Below are positions 50,114-60,807 of a DNA stretch of 64,000 nt, piece by piece. The notes under the pieces were generated by a model. That model was not told where the DNA came from, made no database searches, and saw only the letters and a list, made by a program, of their open reading frames with translations. The stretch is from Citrobacter sp. JGM124. Its GTDB lineage: Bacteria; Pseudomonadota; Gammaproteobacteria; Enterobacterales; Enterobacteriaceae. Position numbers and translations under genes: made by a program. Each line of letters starts with the position of its first letter. Positions within the stretch are counted from its first letter, which is position 1. Where the stretch lies: NCBI RefSeq assembly GCF_018257795.1, contig NZ_JAERJD010000001.1, forward strand, positions 484,972 through 548,971, given 5' to 3'.

Positions 50114-51295
50114 TTACGGGGGGAAGGTTTTTGGGGCATTCAGTGTGCCAAGCCCCGTCTTCAGCCGATTCAGCCATCCCACCAGCCCGGAATGGATTAA
50201 AAGATGAAAGGCTTGCTGTTCAGTAAAGCCCTGGGCGAAGAGCGGTGCCAGCTGTGTATAACTAAATCTATCTGGTGAGCGCGTCAATAATTGAACGGTT
50301 TGCATTATGGCATTTTCACGCGGGTGATGTTGGCTGAATGCGTCGACTGCACTTTCTCCCTGGCGAACCGTATCAGGCAAACTTGGGGCCCCTTGCCAGT
50401 GCGATGCCGCGCTATTGAAACATGTCAGGCTGCCATTAATTCGGGAAACCAGCATCATGACCAGGCGTCCGTCATCATCTTCGGGCAGTCCTGTGGGCCA
50501 AAACTGACGGGTGAGTTGTTCCAGCCCCATCAGCATTTGTGGGTCATGAGCCAGCAGGCCAGCTAGCTCATGAAGTGTGGCCGATTTACGGCCCGTCTTC
50601 AGGGCGTGCAACTGTTCCTCACTGGCATAACGACGTTCAAGGGCGGCCAAATCAGACTGCCAAATTCCCTCCGGGTGATTGAATATTGCCCCATCAGCAT
50701 CTTGCTGGGCATTAAGGCCCGGTAGCAGGCGAACAGGGAAGTGCATAAAGGCCTGTAAAACAGCAATCGTATACGCCTGAAAACCTATAAACCCAATCAG
50801 TTGAGTAAAGGTAATGATATCCTCAATCGATAATCCACACTCATCCAGTTCCATTAATGATGTTGCTTTGATGCTGGTGGGGTGGCTGGCAAGCTGGCGA
50901 GAGAATTGTGTGATTTGTGTCAGACGGCGATTGGATTCGCGGGACGAATCACTGCTGCATTCCGGGGCAAGGAGTGCAGCATAGTAATTACACAGGCGTT
51001 GTACACCAAAGACTTGTGCCACCGTCAGGGCTGTGGTCAGTCGTTCATAGCGAGTGAAAGTGTGCAGACGATTCGTTTCTACCTGTTCAGGCAGCAACAA
51101 ATTCGACAAAGAACGGGCGATTGGTGCCCAGGGAATGCCTCTCAGGAGAGGGGGGTCAGCCAGCTTGAGGTCAAGCAGAAAACGATCATCAACCTGGGGC
51201 ACTTCAGGCACGAGAGGTTGAACATTTGTCAGATTCTGACTGGACTGTGTTTCATGATACCACTGGCTTTTACCTGAAAAGCGTCGTTGTTCCAT
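50114..51295 (-). CDS. yciW: YciW, carboxymuconolactone decarboxylase-like oxidoreductase
   Basis: 393-residue protein of the CMD-domain/peroxidase-like group (E. coli about 375). Linked in E. coli to cysteine/methionine metabolism and the CysB regulon, exact reaction unknown. Starts [20 protein letters not shown] as in E. coli. Contains [20 protein letters not shown]. The canonical CxxC of AhpD is not obvious, so redox activity by that route is doubtful. Stop at 50114, 77 bp before rnb begins. Confidence 0.88.
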   Translation of the reverse strand: MEQRRFSGKSQWYHETQSSQNLTNVQPLVPEVPQVDDRFLLDLKLADPPLLRGIPWAPIARSLSNLLLPEQVETNRLHTFTRYERLTTALTVAQVFGVQRLCNYYAALLAPECSSDSSRESNRRLTQITQFSRQLASHPTSIKATSLMELDECGLSIEDIITFTQLIGFIGFQAYTIAVLQAFMHFPVRLLPGLNAQQDADGAIFNHPEGIWQSDLAALERRYASEEQLHALKTGRKSATLHELAGLLAHDPQMLMGLEQLTRQFWPTGLPEDDDGRLVMMLVSRINGSLTCFNSAASHWQGAPSLPDTVRQGESAVDAFSQHHPRENAIMQTVQLLTRSPDRFSYTQLAPLFAQGFTEQQAFHLLIHSGLVGWLNRLKTGLGTLNAPKTFPP

Positions 51296-51453
51296 GCTTG
51301 TTCCTTGAAAGACAGTTTATAAACCGAAAGGGGTTGGGTTCCGGTGTAATCCTGACGCAAGGCGGGCAACAGACAAAATAACGATCGGTGATAATAAATA
51401 TCAGAAAGGCATAATAACCGGGTAATCCGGGAGGATGGTGCTAATCAGCCTGT

Positions 51454-51477
51454 TGAGGCGAACGGGTGTTCGCCTCA
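51454..51477 (-). terminator. Hairpin after fabI
   Basis: TGAGGCGAAC / GTTCGCCTCA, perfect 10-bp stem with a 4-nt loop, 13 bp after the fabI stop. No T-run on the minus strand, so termination strength is uncertain. Confidence 0.6.
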
Positions 51478-51490
51478 TGAGTACTGGAAA

Positions 51491-52282
51491 TTAATCCTTG
51501 AGTTCGAGCTCATTCATGGCAGCAATACTAAAACCACCATCAACGTGAACGACTTCACCGGAGATGCCGGCAGACAGATTCGAGCACAGGAACGCCGCTG
51601 AATTACCTACATCTTCAATGGTAACGGTACGACGAATCGGGGTCACGGCTTCGCAATGAGCCAGCATTTTACGGAAATCTTTAATACCCGAAGCAGCCAG
51701 GGTACGAATAGGGCCCGCAGAGATGGCATTAACACGCACACCTTCTGGTCCCATAGCATTTGCCATGTAACGAACGTTGGCTTCCAGAGAGGCTTTTGCC
51801 AGGCCCATCACGTTGTAGTTAGGGATAGCACGTTCAGCACCCAAGTAGGACAGGGTTAACAGGGCAGAATTTGGGTTCAGCATCTCGCGGCAGGCTTTGG
51901 CCAGTGCCACAAAACTGTAAGAACTAATGTCGTGGGCAATTTTGAAGCCTTCACGGGTGACAGCATTCACATAGTCCCCATCCAGCTGATCTCCCGGAGC
52001 AAAACCGATAGAGTGCACAAAACCATCAAATTTCGGCCAGCTTTTTGCCAGTTCGGTAAACAACGCGTCAATGCTTTCATCTTCTGCTACATCACAAGGA
52101 AGAACCAGGTTTGACCCCAGATCTGCAGCAAAACCTTCAACACGGCCTTTCAGCTTTTCATTCTGATAGGTAAACGCCAGTTCAGCACCTTCACGGTGCA
52201 TAGCTTGTGCAATACCATAGGCGATGGAGAGTTTACTGGCTACGCCAGTGATAAGAATGCGTTTACCGGTAAGAAAACCCAT
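51491..52282 (-). CDS. fabI: Enoyl-ACP reductase FabI
   Basis: Final reduction of each fatty-acid elongation cycle, using NADH; target of triclosan in relatives. 263 residues, the family length. N-terminal [16 protein letters not shown] cofactor loop. Catalytic Tyr156 and Lys163 in [17 protein letters not shown]. Gly93 is retained in SIGFAPGD. Monocistronic between sapF and yciW. Confidence 0.98.
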   Translation of the reverse strand: MGFLTGKRILITGVASKLSIAYGIAQAMHREGAELAFTYQNEKLKGRVEGFAADLGSNLVLPCDVAEDESIDALFTELAKSWPKFDGFVHSIGFAPGDQLDGDYVNAVTREGFKIAHDISSYSFVALAKACREMLNPNSALLTLSYLGAERAIPNYNVMGLAKASLEANVRYMANAMGPEGVRVNAISAGPIRTLAASGIKDFRKMLAHCEAVTPIRRTVTIEDVGNSAAFLCSNLSAGISGEVVHVDGGFSIAAMNELELKD

Positions 52283-52413
52283 AGCGATAATCCTTAGTTG
52301 TCATTATTGTTTGCGGCCTGTGGATTAAAACGCGTCCAGGCCAGCGTTAAAACGGCGGCAATTCTACCATGACTCGACGCCAATCGTTAATCCGACCACT
52401 TTATTTCACTCAA

Positions 52414-53229
52414 TTACGGTTGTTTGCGGTCTTTTCGCCAGGCATCGGCGGTTAAAGCCTCACCAAAGTGACTGTTTATCAAACGCCTGGTCAGTTCATG
52501 CAACGGAGAGGCCAGCACATCAGCGGTACTGCCGCGTTCCACCACTTCACCTTGATGCATGACCATCACTTGATCACTGATATGTTTCATCATGCCAATA
52601 TGCTGGGTGACGTAAATATAGGAAATACCATGTTTCTCTTGCAATTCCAGCATGAGATTAATCAGTTGCGACCGCATCGACATATCGAGTGAGGCCAGTG
52701 CCTCATCGGCAATGATCACCTGTGGGCGTAGGATCAATGCCCTGGCAAGGCCTAAACGCTGCTTCTGCCCTGGGGCTAACATATGAGGGTAATAACTCGC
52801 ATGGTCCGGGAGCAAGCCCACCATGCGTAACGTTTCCATCACATGCTGGCGACGCTCATGGGCCTGCCACTCCGTATTCAGACGCAGAGGAAAATCCAGA
52901 ATCTGTGAAATACGCTGCCGGGGGTTAAGTGACGTTGTAGGATCCTGAAAAATCATGCGGACGCGTTGACTGCGATAAGCATAATCACCATAGTGCAGCG
53001 GTGTGTCGTCAATCAGGATCTCACCGCCACTAGGCTCAATCATTCCCACCAGCATTTTTGCCAGTGTTGATTTTCCGGAACCGTTCTCACCAATAATTGC
53101 CAGCGTCTGCTTTTCACGTAAGGTAAAACTCAGCGGTTTTACCGCCTCAAGCTGATGACGCTTAAATAAACCGTTACGATAGCGAAAGGTTTTACTCAGA
53201 TGACGCACTTCCAGCAGCGAATTGAGCAT
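52414..53229 (-). CDS. sapF: Sap transporter ATPase SapF
   Basis: ATP-binding subunit of the SapABCDF peptide transporter, implicated in antimicrobial-peptide resistance and putrescine export/uptake. 271 residues. Walker A GENGSGKST near residue 52, PGQKQRLGLARALI signature region, Walker B VIIADEAL. ATG at 53229 chosen (TTG one codon earlier is possible); one-base overlap with the sapD stop (TGATG). Confidence 0.97.
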   Translation of the reverse strand: MLNSLLEVRHLSKTFRYRNGLFKRHQLEAVKPLSFTLREKQTLAIIGENGSGKSTLAKMLVGMIEPSGGEILIDDTPLHYGDYAYRSQRVRMIFQDPTTSLNPRQRISQILDFPLRLNTEWQAHERRQHVMETLRMVGLLPDHASYYPHMLAPGQKQRLGLARALILRPQVIIADEALASLDMSMRSQLINLMLELQEKHGISYIYVTQHIGMMKHISDQVMVMHQGEVVERGSTADVLASPLHELTRRLINSHFGEALTADAWRKDRKQP

Positions 53230-54221
53230 CAATTGCTCTCCATATTTAGCGGGAAATGACAGGCATAGTAGTGATTCTTCGTATTTTCAAGCCAGGGGGC
53301 ATCAATACACTCTCGTTGTGCGTAAGGGCAGCGAGGTCCAAGACGGCACCCTATGGGAAGTTGCTCCAGCACCGGGATAGCTCCTGGCAGGGTGTTCAGA
53401 CGACTTTTATGGGGCATCGGGCTACCAAAATCAGGGATCGCACGAATCAATGCCTGGGTATAAGGGTGGTGCGGGGTGGTCACCAGCTCTTCGCTGGATG
53501 CACTTTCGACCGTCTGCCCGCAATACATCACATTAATTTTATCCGCCCATTTACTGAGCATCTGTAAGTCATGACTAATCAATAGAATGGTAGTGTTATT
53601 GTTTTGATTCAGCCGGGTCAACAGCCGAAAAATTTGTGACTGTGTCGTGGGCTCCATGGCATTGGTGGGTTCATCGGCGATCAGGAGTCGTGGCTGGTTA
53701 GCCAGTGCGATGCCGATCATGACTTTCTGACATTCCCCTTCGGTGAGTTCATAGGGGTAGCAGTTCATGATGCCCCGATGGTCTTTAATTCCCACACGAT
53801 GCAACAGTTCAATTGCACGACGAGTACGCCAGCCCGGACGACGCCACCAACGGCCTTTATAAGTCCAGCCGGGAATGTTCTGTATCAACTGACGACCAAT
53901 CTTTTCCGAAGGGTCAAGACAGGACTGAGGTTCCTGGAAAATCATCGACAGGTTATACCCCATTAACCGCCGCCGCTGGCGTGGTGAGAGTTTTAACAGG
54001 TCAATATCATCAAAACGCATGCGATCAGCTGTTGTTCGCCAGTTATCCCGGGTAATGCCACAAATGGCTTTAGCAATCAGACTCTTCCCTGACCCTGACT
54101 CACCCACCAGGCCACGAATCTCACCTTCGTTCAAGGTGATGCTAACGCGGTCGACGGCTTTGACCCAACCTTCAGGTGTCATAAATTCTATGGTCAGATT
54201 ACGAATATCAAGCAGTGGCAT
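53229..54221 (-). CDS. sapD: Sap transporter ATPase SapD
   Basis: Second ATPase of the Sap system; in E. coli also required for Trk potassium uptake. 330 residues, the E. coli length. Walker [27 protein letters not shown] signature, Walker B LLIADEPT. The C-terminal RCPYAQREC resembles the peptide-ABC Fe-S extension. Starts directly at the sapC stop. Confidence 0.97.
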   Translation of the reverse strand: MPLLDIRNLTIEFMTPEGWVKAVDRVSITLNEGEIRGLVGESGSGKSLIAKAICGITRDNWRTTADRMRFDDIDLLKLSPRQRRRLMGYNLSMIFQEPQSCLDPSEKIGRQLIQNIPGWTYKGRWWRRPGWRTRRAIELLHRVGIKDHRGIMNCYPYELTEGECQKVMIGIALANQPRLLIADEPTNAMEPTTQSQIFRLLTRLNQNNNTTILLISHDLQMLSKWADKINVMYCGQTVESASSEELVTTPHHPYTQALIRAIPDFGSPMPHKSRLNTLPGAIPVLEQLPIGCRLGPRCPYAQRECIDAPWLENTKNHYYACHFPLNMESN

Positions 54222-55111
54222 TATTGAACCCCGGCATTGATGGCGCGACGTAAACCATCGCCCAGTAAGTTGACGAGCAGTACACTTACCATGATAGCAG
54301 CCCCGGGGAGCATCACGGTCCAGGGCGCGACGTAAATTAATTCCAGTGAGTCACCCAGCATGCTGCCCCATTCTGTGGAAGGGAACTGAGCCCCAAGATC
54401 AAGAAAACCGAGTGCGGCAATATCTAAAATAGCTATCGATAAGGCCCGGGTCACTTCTGTAATCAGCGTGGATGCGGTATTAGGTATTACCGCAAAACGC
54501 ATTAACTCAAAGGTGGATGCGCCATCCAGTCGTGCCGCAATGACATACTCTTTCTCCAGCTCATCATGTACTGCACTATAAACCGAGCGAACCATTCGTG
54601 GTAAAAGTGCCAGCCAGACAGCAAACATCGCATGACCCAGGCTGGGGCCAACAAACGCCACGACAATAATGGCTAACAGCAACGAGGGAATGAACAGCAA
54701 GGTATCAAGAATGTGGTTTAATACCGCCGAGCGCAGGCCGTGAGTGGCCCCGGCAATACTGCCAAGAACGATACCGCATCCGGTTGCTGCCAGAGTAATA
54801 AGAAATGCACTGCCAACGGTTGGTGCTGCACCAGACAAGAGGCGACTCAGCACATCTCGCCCTAAATCATCCGTCCCCAGGAAGAATGAAATCTCACCGT
54901 AACGTGACCAGGAGGGGGGTAACAGCTGATAGCCCAGGAACTGCTGGTCTATCTGGTAAGGGGAGAAAAGCCCGCCAAACAGGCAAAGTATAATGAGGCC
55001 ACCACAACCATACAGGCCAATCATCCCTGTGGTGTCACCATAAAACTTGTACCACGTCAGGCGCAGCGTGCTTGGGGGGCGTTTTTCCCGGTAAACACTA
55101 TCGTAGGGCAT
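54221..55111 (-). CDS. sapC: Sap transporter permease SapC
   Basis: OppC/DppC-type permease, 296 residues as in E. coli. Begins [20 protein letters not shown] and has [16 protein letters not shown] plus six membrane segments. Overlaps sapD. Its start is preceded by GATCAGG, so it can be translated without coupling to sapB, from which it is separated by an unusual 764-bp insertion. Confidence 0.97.
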   Translation of the reverse strand: MPYDSVYREKRPPSTLRLTWYKFYGDTTGMIGLYGCGGLIILCLFGGLFSPYQIDQQFLGYQLLPPSWSRYGEISFFLGTDDLGRDVLSRLLSGAAPTVGSAFLITLAATGCGIVLGSIAGATHGLRSAVLNHILDTLLFIPSLLLAIIVVAFVGPSLGHAMFAVWLALLPRMVRSVYSAVHDELEKEYVIAARLDGASTFELMRFAVIPNTASTLITEVTRALSIAILDIAALGFLDLGAQFPSTEWGSMLGDSLELIYVAPWTVMLPGAAIMVSVLLVNLLGDGLRRAINAGVQ

Positions 55112-55474
55112 AGAGACCTGATCTGTTTTTCATATTTATTGCCTTGGTTTTATGCCTGACGGCCCCAAAATGTATCGCTGGATGGTTTACTGAAACCAAA
55201 CTGAGGACATTCCTCGGGAAAGAGGGGAAAGGTGCCACGATATCACACTTACCAGGCCTGAATGCCAGACGCAGGGTGTCTGACGGCATAATGTTTTAAA
55301 CTGCCAATACGTTGGTGGAGTTTACCCGCCTGACTGACAGTAAGTATAAACAACCCAGTGTTGGCAATTATCTATCGAACTCCAGGGTTCATGCAAGGGT
55401 ATGAGGCCTGCAATTTGTCGCTCATGGTAGTCAGACAGCACCGACCAGAGCACCCTTTCTACGGTTATTGCCCG
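55112..55474. other. Non-coding part of the sapB-sapC insertion
   Basis: 363 bp upstream of sapC with no convincing gene; a 63-codon minus-strand frame (55098-55289) overlaps the sapC start and looks spurious. A small hairpin CAGAC...GTCTG (about 55263-55282) is present. It may contain a promoter for sapCDF, which would be needed if transcription from sapAB stops here. Confidence 0.45.
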
Positions 55475-55753
55475 TTAAGAGAGGAATAAGGCGACAACCG
55501 CAATGATAAGAACGGGTATCATGGTCAGGGCGATAATAAACATCCCACCGGAATACTCACTCAGCATACTCAGGTTAAGGTTATTCTCTTTCTGCAATTC
55601 ACCTAATGCTGCTTGTTGATTACTGGCCATGACGGTGATGGGATGTTTTTTAAAACCATTACTGGAAAACTCAGCTTTGAGCTTTCTTGAAAGCGCTGCC
55701 TTAGGGATGGCCTGAATGTCATCACCTTTATAATAAAAAATATATTTGTCCAT
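55475..55753 (-). CDS. Small tail-anchored-like membrane protein inserted in the sap operon
   Basis: 92-residue protein on the same strand as the sap genes, between sapB and sapC. A hydrophilic N-terminal part (MDKYIFYYKGDDIQAIPKAA to about 65) with a predicted mixed alpha/beta pattern. A single hydrophobic helix (GGMFIIALTMIPVLIIAVVA) at the very C terminus makes it look tail-anchored. No family recognised. ATG at 55753 with GGGTGA 6 nt upstream, a moderate ribosome binding site. Its function could be unrelated to Sap. Confidence 0.7.
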   Translation of the reverse strand: MDKYIFYYKGDDIQAIPKAALSRKLKAEFSSNGFKKHPITVMASNQQAALGELQKENNLNLSMLSEYSGGMFIIALTMIPVLIIAVVALFLS

Positions 55754-55875
55754 AGCGTCACCCGAGTCTGTAGCACAGGAGCTTACCTGTCTTACTCACA
55801 ATATAGTCTATATGAAGCCGTTTCATCGGGCTGACAGCATCCGCACTCAAACGGCATCAAACGACGTGGTTACTG

Positions 55876-56841
55876 TTATCGGATACTGCCCCACGCTTTA
55901 TTTTTCAGCGGGCTGGTCAATACACTGACGATGTCGGATAAAATATTCACCACGATCACCAGTGTCCCCGTCACCATAACACCGGCGGAAATAGCGGCAT
56001 AATCTTGCTGACGTACGGCACTGATCAACCAGCGTCCCAGTCCGGGCCAGTTAAATACCACTTCCGTTATCATCGCCAGGGTTAACATTGTTGAAAACTG
56101 TAGTCCCAGGCGTGGGATGATCGGTGGAAGCGCATTATGGAGCACATGACGACGAATAATGGTAAAGCGTGACAGGGCACGTGTTGTTGCGGCCTTAATA
56201 TAATTTTGCTCACAGATATCAATGGTACTGAGCCGCATCAGACGAACAACTTCAGTCGTGGGGGCCACGGCCAGGGCGACTACCGGTAAAACCATATGCC
56301 GGGCAACGCTACCGATAATTTCATGACGATAAGGTGAGTCCGTCAACCAGGCGTCTACCAGGGCTAATCCGGTTACCGATTTTACCTCATATAACAGGTC
56401 GAAACGTCCGGACACCGGGAGCCAGCCAAGGGTCAGCGAGAAGAACATGATCAACAGCAGGGCCAGCCAGAAGACGGGGATCGAAAAACCCACCAGAGCC
56501 AGGGCACTAATAAGCTTATCTTGCCAACGATTCCGCATGATCCCTGCCAGGATGCCAACCGGTATTCCCAGTAACAAGGCGAGCGAAAACGAAAGCAGGC
56601 ATAATTCCATGGTTGCAGGGAAAACATCATGTAATTGTGCGTTAATGGACTGCCCATTAATACTCGACACCCCAAAATCCCAGTGCATCAGGCCTTCAGC
56701 CCAGAAAAGCCAGGCATTCCAGAGCGAAACGCCCTGTAACGGGGCATGGGGCGTAAAATAGAGTAATGAGAATCCCACAAGGGACAGAAGTAACAGGGTG
56801 ATAACCAACAACATCAAACGTCGCAACGTGTAAATTATCAT
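55876..56841 (-). CDS. sapB: Sap transporter permease SapB
   Basis: OppB/DppB-type permease, 321 residues as in E. coli. [20 protein letters not shown] first helix, then [11 protein letters not shown], and the EAA-loop [19 protein letters not shown]. Intact to the end (NKAWGSIR), so the downstream insertion did not truncate it. One-base overlap with sapA (TAATG). Confidence 0.97.
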   Translation of the reverse strand: MIIYTLRRLMLLVITLLLLSLVGFSLLYFTPHAPLQGVSLWNAWLFWAEGLMHWDFGVSSINGQSINAQLHDVFPATMELCLLSFSLALLLGIPVGILAGIMRNRWQDKLISALALVGFSIPVFWLALLLIMFFSLTLGWLPVSGRFDLLYEVKSVTGLALVDAWLTDSPYRHEIIGSVARHMVLPVVALAVAPTTEVVRLMRLSTIDICEQNYIKAATTRALSRFTIIRRHVLHNALPPIIPRLGLQFSTMLTLAMITEVVFNWPGLGRWLISAVRQQDYAAISAGVMVTGTLVIVVNILSDIVSVLTSPLKNKAWGSIR

Positions 56842-58478
56842 TATTTCTTCACCTCAACATTCTCCCGAGAGACACCGGCAAACGACGCATTACCAAATGG
56901 GCTCAAGACCAGTCCTTTTATATCGTAGCGAGATGCCTGCAAACGCAAAGAGGAGGCCAGGGGAAGTAAAGGCATATCCTGAGACAAAATCTGTTGTGCT
57001 TCATGATAGGCATCAATACGGGAAGCCAGTTGTTGTGAGGACAGTGCTTTTTGTAATACTGAATCAAATTGTGGATTACACCAATGGGAGAGATTCGTCT
57101 GGGATTCAATGGCCGGGCAACTCAGTAACGGACGGAAAAAACTGTCCGGATCATTACTGTCCGTTGACCAGCCCGCCAGTGTCATATCATGGTTCATATC
57201 CATCAGCCGGGTTTCTTGAAAGCGTCCTTCCACTGGCACAATCGTCACTTTAACGCCAATCTGCGCCATATCCGCCTGAATCAGCTCTGCGGTTTTTAAG
57301 GGGCTGGGGTTCCAGGGTTGTGAACTGGTTGGCACCCACAACGTCAGTTCAAGATCTTTAATACCTAGCGAGGCCAGTAATTCCCGTGCTTTGGTAGGGT
57401 TATATTCGGTTACCCGGGCATCATTATCATAGGCCCAGGATGCCCGGGGCAAAATAGATGCTGCCGTTTCCGCCGTGCCATAATAGATGGACTGCATCAG
57501 ACGCTGGTTATTAATTGCCAGTGACAAAGCGTGGCGGACCTCCGGGTTATTAAGCGGCGGTTTGTTGGTATTAAATGATAAATAGGCAATATTCATCCCC
57601 GGACGCAGTGTCAGACGCAAACGAGGATCATCACGTAAAATGTTAAGCTGGCTGGCTGCGGGCCAGGCTAACACATCACACTCACCGGTGATCAGTTTGG
57701 ATAAACGGCCGGTTCCCCCGGACCCTAAATCCAGTACTACTTCAGGCATTAATGGTATGCCTCGCCAATACCCCGGATGGCGCGCAAGACGGATATATTG
57801 CCCGGCACGATGGTCACTCAGCAGAAAAGGGCCTGTTCCGACAGGCTGGCGATCCATCAATTCCTGTTTATCTTCCCGGGTCAGCTGGTCAGCATATTCG
57901 GCTGACATTACGGAGGCATAATGCGTTGCCATATGCCACAGAAAAGAGGCATCGGGTTTATTCAGGCGAAACTCCACCGTATTCTGGTCCAGCTTACGTA
58001 CCTCTTTAATACTTTCTGCAAACTGTAAGCTATCAAAGTAGGGATAATGACCACCATTCACGTTATGCCAGGGATGGTTACGGTCAAAAATACGCTGAAA
58101 AGTAAACACGACATCATCGGCATTTAAGGTTCGGGTCGGGCTAAACCAGGCCGTTTTTTGAAACTGAACGCCGGGACGCAGATGAAAGCGATAGGTTGCG
58201 CCATTATCCAGGACTTCCCAGCGTTCAGCCAGCTCAGGTACCAGACGATAAGTATAGGGGTCAACATCCAGCAAGCGGTCATAGAGTTGTGCCGCCAGGG
58301 TGTCGACGGTGAGACCGGTACTGGCCATCTGCGGATTGAAGGTATTAACCTGGCCATTAACACAATAGATAAAGCCGTTATGGCGGATATCTACAGGCTT
58401 TGTATCGGGGGGGGCGGCCCGGGCGATACCCTGCAGACAGCATAAGCTCAGTAACAGGGAAGAGATGAATGCGCGCAT
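56841..58478 (-). CDS. sapA: Periplasmic peptide-binding protein SapA
   Basis: Solute-binding protein of the Sap system, SBP family 5. 545 residues (E. coli 547). Signal peptide [21 protein letters not shown] followed by [38 protein letters not shown] is typical. Start at ATG 58478; the frame runs 69 codons further upstream with unconserved Arg-rich residues. Heads the sap genes; whether sapC-F share its transcript is open because of the insertion. Confidence 0.97.
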   Translation of the reverse strand: MRAFISSLLLSLCCLQGIARAAPPDTKPVDIRHNGFIYCVNGQVNTFNPQMASTGLTVDTLAAQLYDRLLDVDPYTYRLVPELAERWEVLDNGATYRFHLRPGVQFQKTAWFSPTRTLNADDVVFTFQRIFDRNHPWHNVNGGHYPYFDSLQFAESIKEVRKLDQNTVEFRLNKPDASFLWHMATHYASVMSAEYADQLTREDKQELMDRQPVGTGPFLLSDHRAGQYIRLARHPGYWRGIPLMPEVVLDLGSGGTGRLSKLITGECDVLAWPAASQLNILRDDPRLRLTLRPGMNIAYLSFNTNKPPLNNPEVRHALSLAINNQRLMQSIYYGTAETAASILPRASWAYDNDARVTEYNPTKARELLASLGIKDLELTLWVPTSSQPWNPSPLKTAELIQADMAQIGVKVTIVPVEGRFQETRLMDMNHDMTLAGWSTDSNDPDSFFRPLLSCPAIESQTNLSHWCNPQFDSVLQKALSSQQLASRIDAYHEAQQILSQDMPLLPLASSLRLQASRYDIKGLVLSPFGNASFAGVSRENVEVKK

Positions 58479-58719
58479 AAAGGTCTGTATCTTTTCAGGT
58501 GATAATGCAAATTGTATCGCACTCTGGCTGGTTCCCAAAATCCCTGTGAATGACGCGAGATAGCGTTTTGTTAATGTGACATGCCTTGTTGACCGTAACC
58601 TGCAGGTCTGAAGTACTTGCCGGTGCCTGGAATGTCTGCGCGTGGCGCAGGCAGATCGCGCTCTGTAATGCCATATCATGATCATAGTCAGTAAAAGAGC
58701 CGCATTCGGGAGCGCAGTA

Positions 58720-59403
58720 TTATTTGTGACTTCTCATCTTTTTTAAGGTTCTTCTTATTTTATTTCGTATACTTACGAGATGATAAGCCATATTCTCTCG
58801 TGATGGCTTGATTCCATATTTATCGTTCAGTAAGACCAGGTCATTTGCCTTGCATCTTAAAAGGCTGCCTTTGATCGATAAGTCGATGACCTTTAAATTG
58901 CGGTCTTTATCGAGAATGAAATTCCCACAATGGATATCATTCGATGCCAGATCGCATTTGTGCAATGTGGAAATGCATTTTGCAACAGCATGTTTATTTG
59001 AATCATCAATTGATTTTAATGGCGTGCCTTCTATATATTCGTAAGCAATATAGCTATCAATTACTCTTCTGAAACGCCTTTTTTCAGCTAAAAAATGAAT
59101 CATAGTAGTAACATGCGTCAATTCTTTTTCATATTCCCTTAGCTTTTTCATCATCTTCACGTTACATGAGGCGAAGATAAAGGACTGTAGTTTCTTTTCA
59201 AAGCGACGGTCTATTTCTCTGTCTCGTTTGATGACAAACTTACGCCCATGATAGTCTATTAAAAAAACTTCTCTTTTTTCATTTTCAGTGGAAAGTTGCT
59301 TCACGACAAAGTCTTTAAGCTTATCGGTGAATATTAAATCATTTAAAAAAGCACCTTTGTCAGTGAAAAATATATTATATCCATTTTTTTTAGTTATCCG
59401 CAT
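58720..59403 (-). CDS. WaaY/RfaY-like lipopolysaccharide core kinase
   Basis: 227-residue kinase-fold protein resembling LPS core heptose II kinase WaaY (RfaY). Lys59 in KFVIKRD is the ATP-binding lysine. NDIHCGNFIL (155-164) has catalytic Asp156 and Asn161. KVIDLS with Asp174 is the metal-binding DFG-like site. It is clearly AT-rich and lysine-rich compared with its neighbours, suggesting horizontal acquisition; waa genes of enterics are often AT-rich too. It lies alone between sapA and pspF rather than in a waa cluster. Substrate is inferred only from similarity; it could phosphorylate another sugar. Confidence 0.78.
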   Translation of the reverse strand: MRITKKNGYNIFFTDKGAFLNDLIFTDKLKDFVVKQLSTENEKREVFLIDYHGRKFVIKRDREIDRRFEKKLQSFIFASCNVKMMKKLREYEKELTHVTTMIHFLAEKRRFRRVIDSYIAYEYIEGTPLKSIDDSNKHAVAKCISTLHKCDLASNDIHCGNFILDKDRNLKVIDLSIKGSLLRCKANDLVLLNDKYGIKPSRENMAYHLVSIRNKIRRTLKKMRSHK

Positions 59404-59617
59404 AATTGCTCCCTGGATTCGTTGCTTAAATACCCCGTTGATATTAACAATTCAATATTAGTACATATCTTTTAAACCTCAAGAGATGATCTTTATCTGT
59501 GTTAATTCTGCATATTTTTTATGTTGTTATGTGGGCTTCTGGCCGTAGTCACCACCACAGGGTTTCTTTTTGGCACCCATATTTATGTTCCGCACTCCTG
59601 GGTATCCATGGCGCGTT

Positions 59618-60628
59618 TTAATTGAATGCCCCAGGGTTCAAATGATGTTTTTTCATCATCGCCCGGAGCTGGTGATAGGTAATGCCTAAAAGTTCAGCAG
59701 CACGGCGTTGATTAAACAACGCTTTTTGCAGGCTCTGTGTTAACAGTTGCAACTCTTGTTGATGCTGAAACCGACGTAAGTCCATCGGTAATTCAGGCAA
59801 ATTCCCGGACGCTTGTAGTACTGAGGAGTTCTCAGTGGCGGGGAACGGGGGGGGTTTACTGGCAAAAGGGTTGATAATCATGTTATCAAGCACTTTTTCA
59901 TTGTTTCCATGACGATAAACGGAACGCTCGACCACATTTTTAAGCTCCCGTATATTCCCGGGCCAGCCGTAATTTAACAGTGCTTGACGGGCTTTATCAC
60001 TAAAGCCCGGGAAGAAGGGATGCTTTAGTTCCCGGCACATTTGCATGGCGAAATGTTCAGCCAGCAACAGAATATCGGCCTGACGTTCACGCAGAGGGGG
60101 GAGCATCACTACATCGAATGCCAGCCTGTCAAGGAGGTCAGCACGAAACTTGCCTTGCTGAGCCAGTAGGGGAAGATCTGCATTGGTCGCACACACCAGG
60201 CGGACGTTCACCTGCAGGGACTGGCTGCCACCCACACGTTCTAATTCACCGTATTCCACGACCCGTAGCAGTTTTTCCTGAACCAGCATTGGGGCTGTTG
60301 CCAGTTCATCTAAAAATAATGTGCCGCCTTCAGCACGCTCAAAGCGACCAGGGTGACGTCTTTGTGCCCCGGTAAAGGCCCCCGCTTCATGACCAAACAG
60401 CTCACTGTCCAGGAGGTTTTCATTCAGTGCGGCACAGTTTAATGAGATAAATGGCCCCTGCCAGCGTGAAGACAAGAAGTGCAGGCGGTTAGCAATCAGC
60501 TCCTTACCGGTTCCCCGTTCGCCAATCACCAGTACCGGTTTGTTTAATGGCGCCACTTCGGAAACTTGCTCCAGTACTTCAAGAAAGCTATTGGCTTCAC
60601 CAATCAGGTTATCTTTACTTTTTTGCAT
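59618..60628 (-). CDS. pspF: Sigma-54 activator PspF
   Basis: Enhancer-binding protein that activates the psp promoter with sigma-54; lacks a receiver domain and is held inactive by PspA. 336 residues (E. coli about 325). Walker A GERGTGKE at 36-43, the sigma-54-contacting GAFTGA loop at 83-88, Trp56 and LDELATAP Walker B. The C-terminal Fis-like HTH has QRRAAELLGITYHQLRAMMK. Divergent from pspA, as in E. coli. Confidence 0.98.
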   Translation of the reverse strand: MQKSKDNLIGEANSFLEVLEQVSEVAPLNKPVLVIGERGTGKELIANRLHFLSSRWQGPFISLNCAALNENLLDSELFGHEAGAFTGAQRRHPGRFERAEGGTLFLDELATAPMLVQEKLLRVVEYGELERVGGSQSLQVNVRLVCATNADLPLLAQQGKFRADLLDRLAFDVVMLPPLRERQADILLLAEHFAMQMCRELKHPFFPGFSDKARQALLNYGWPGNIRELKNVVERSVYRHGNNEKVLDNMIINPFASKPPPFPATENSSVLQASGNLPELPMDLRRFQHQQELQLLTQSLQKALFNQRRAAELLGITYHQLRAMMKKHHLNPGAFN

Positions 60629-60726
60629 GGTTAAATTAACTAATAGTTAGTGTTATTGACTTAATATAGCAGTGCGTTCCATTAGGTCAAAATTTAAAAA
60701 ACCTTTAAAATCATAACCATAATAAT

Positions 60727-60742
60727 TGGCACGTGTTTTGCA
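60727..60742 (+). promoter_or_regulatory. Sigma-54 promoter of pspA
   Basis: TGGCACGTGTTTTGCA matches the -24/-12 consensus (TGGCACG-N4-TTGCA) exactly, 65 bp before the pspA ATG. PspF binds upstream in the AT-rich intergenic DNA. Confidence 0.92.
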
Positions 60743-60807
60743 AAAAAAGTATTTGAGGGATAACTCAATTCCGAATGACAGACTAAAATAGTGATGGAGA
60801 AAACATT

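Noticed and set aside
58479..58685. Upstream extension of sapA (69 extra codons)
   Set aside because: Arg-rich, unconserved, and it would place the signal peptide internally; start set at 58478.
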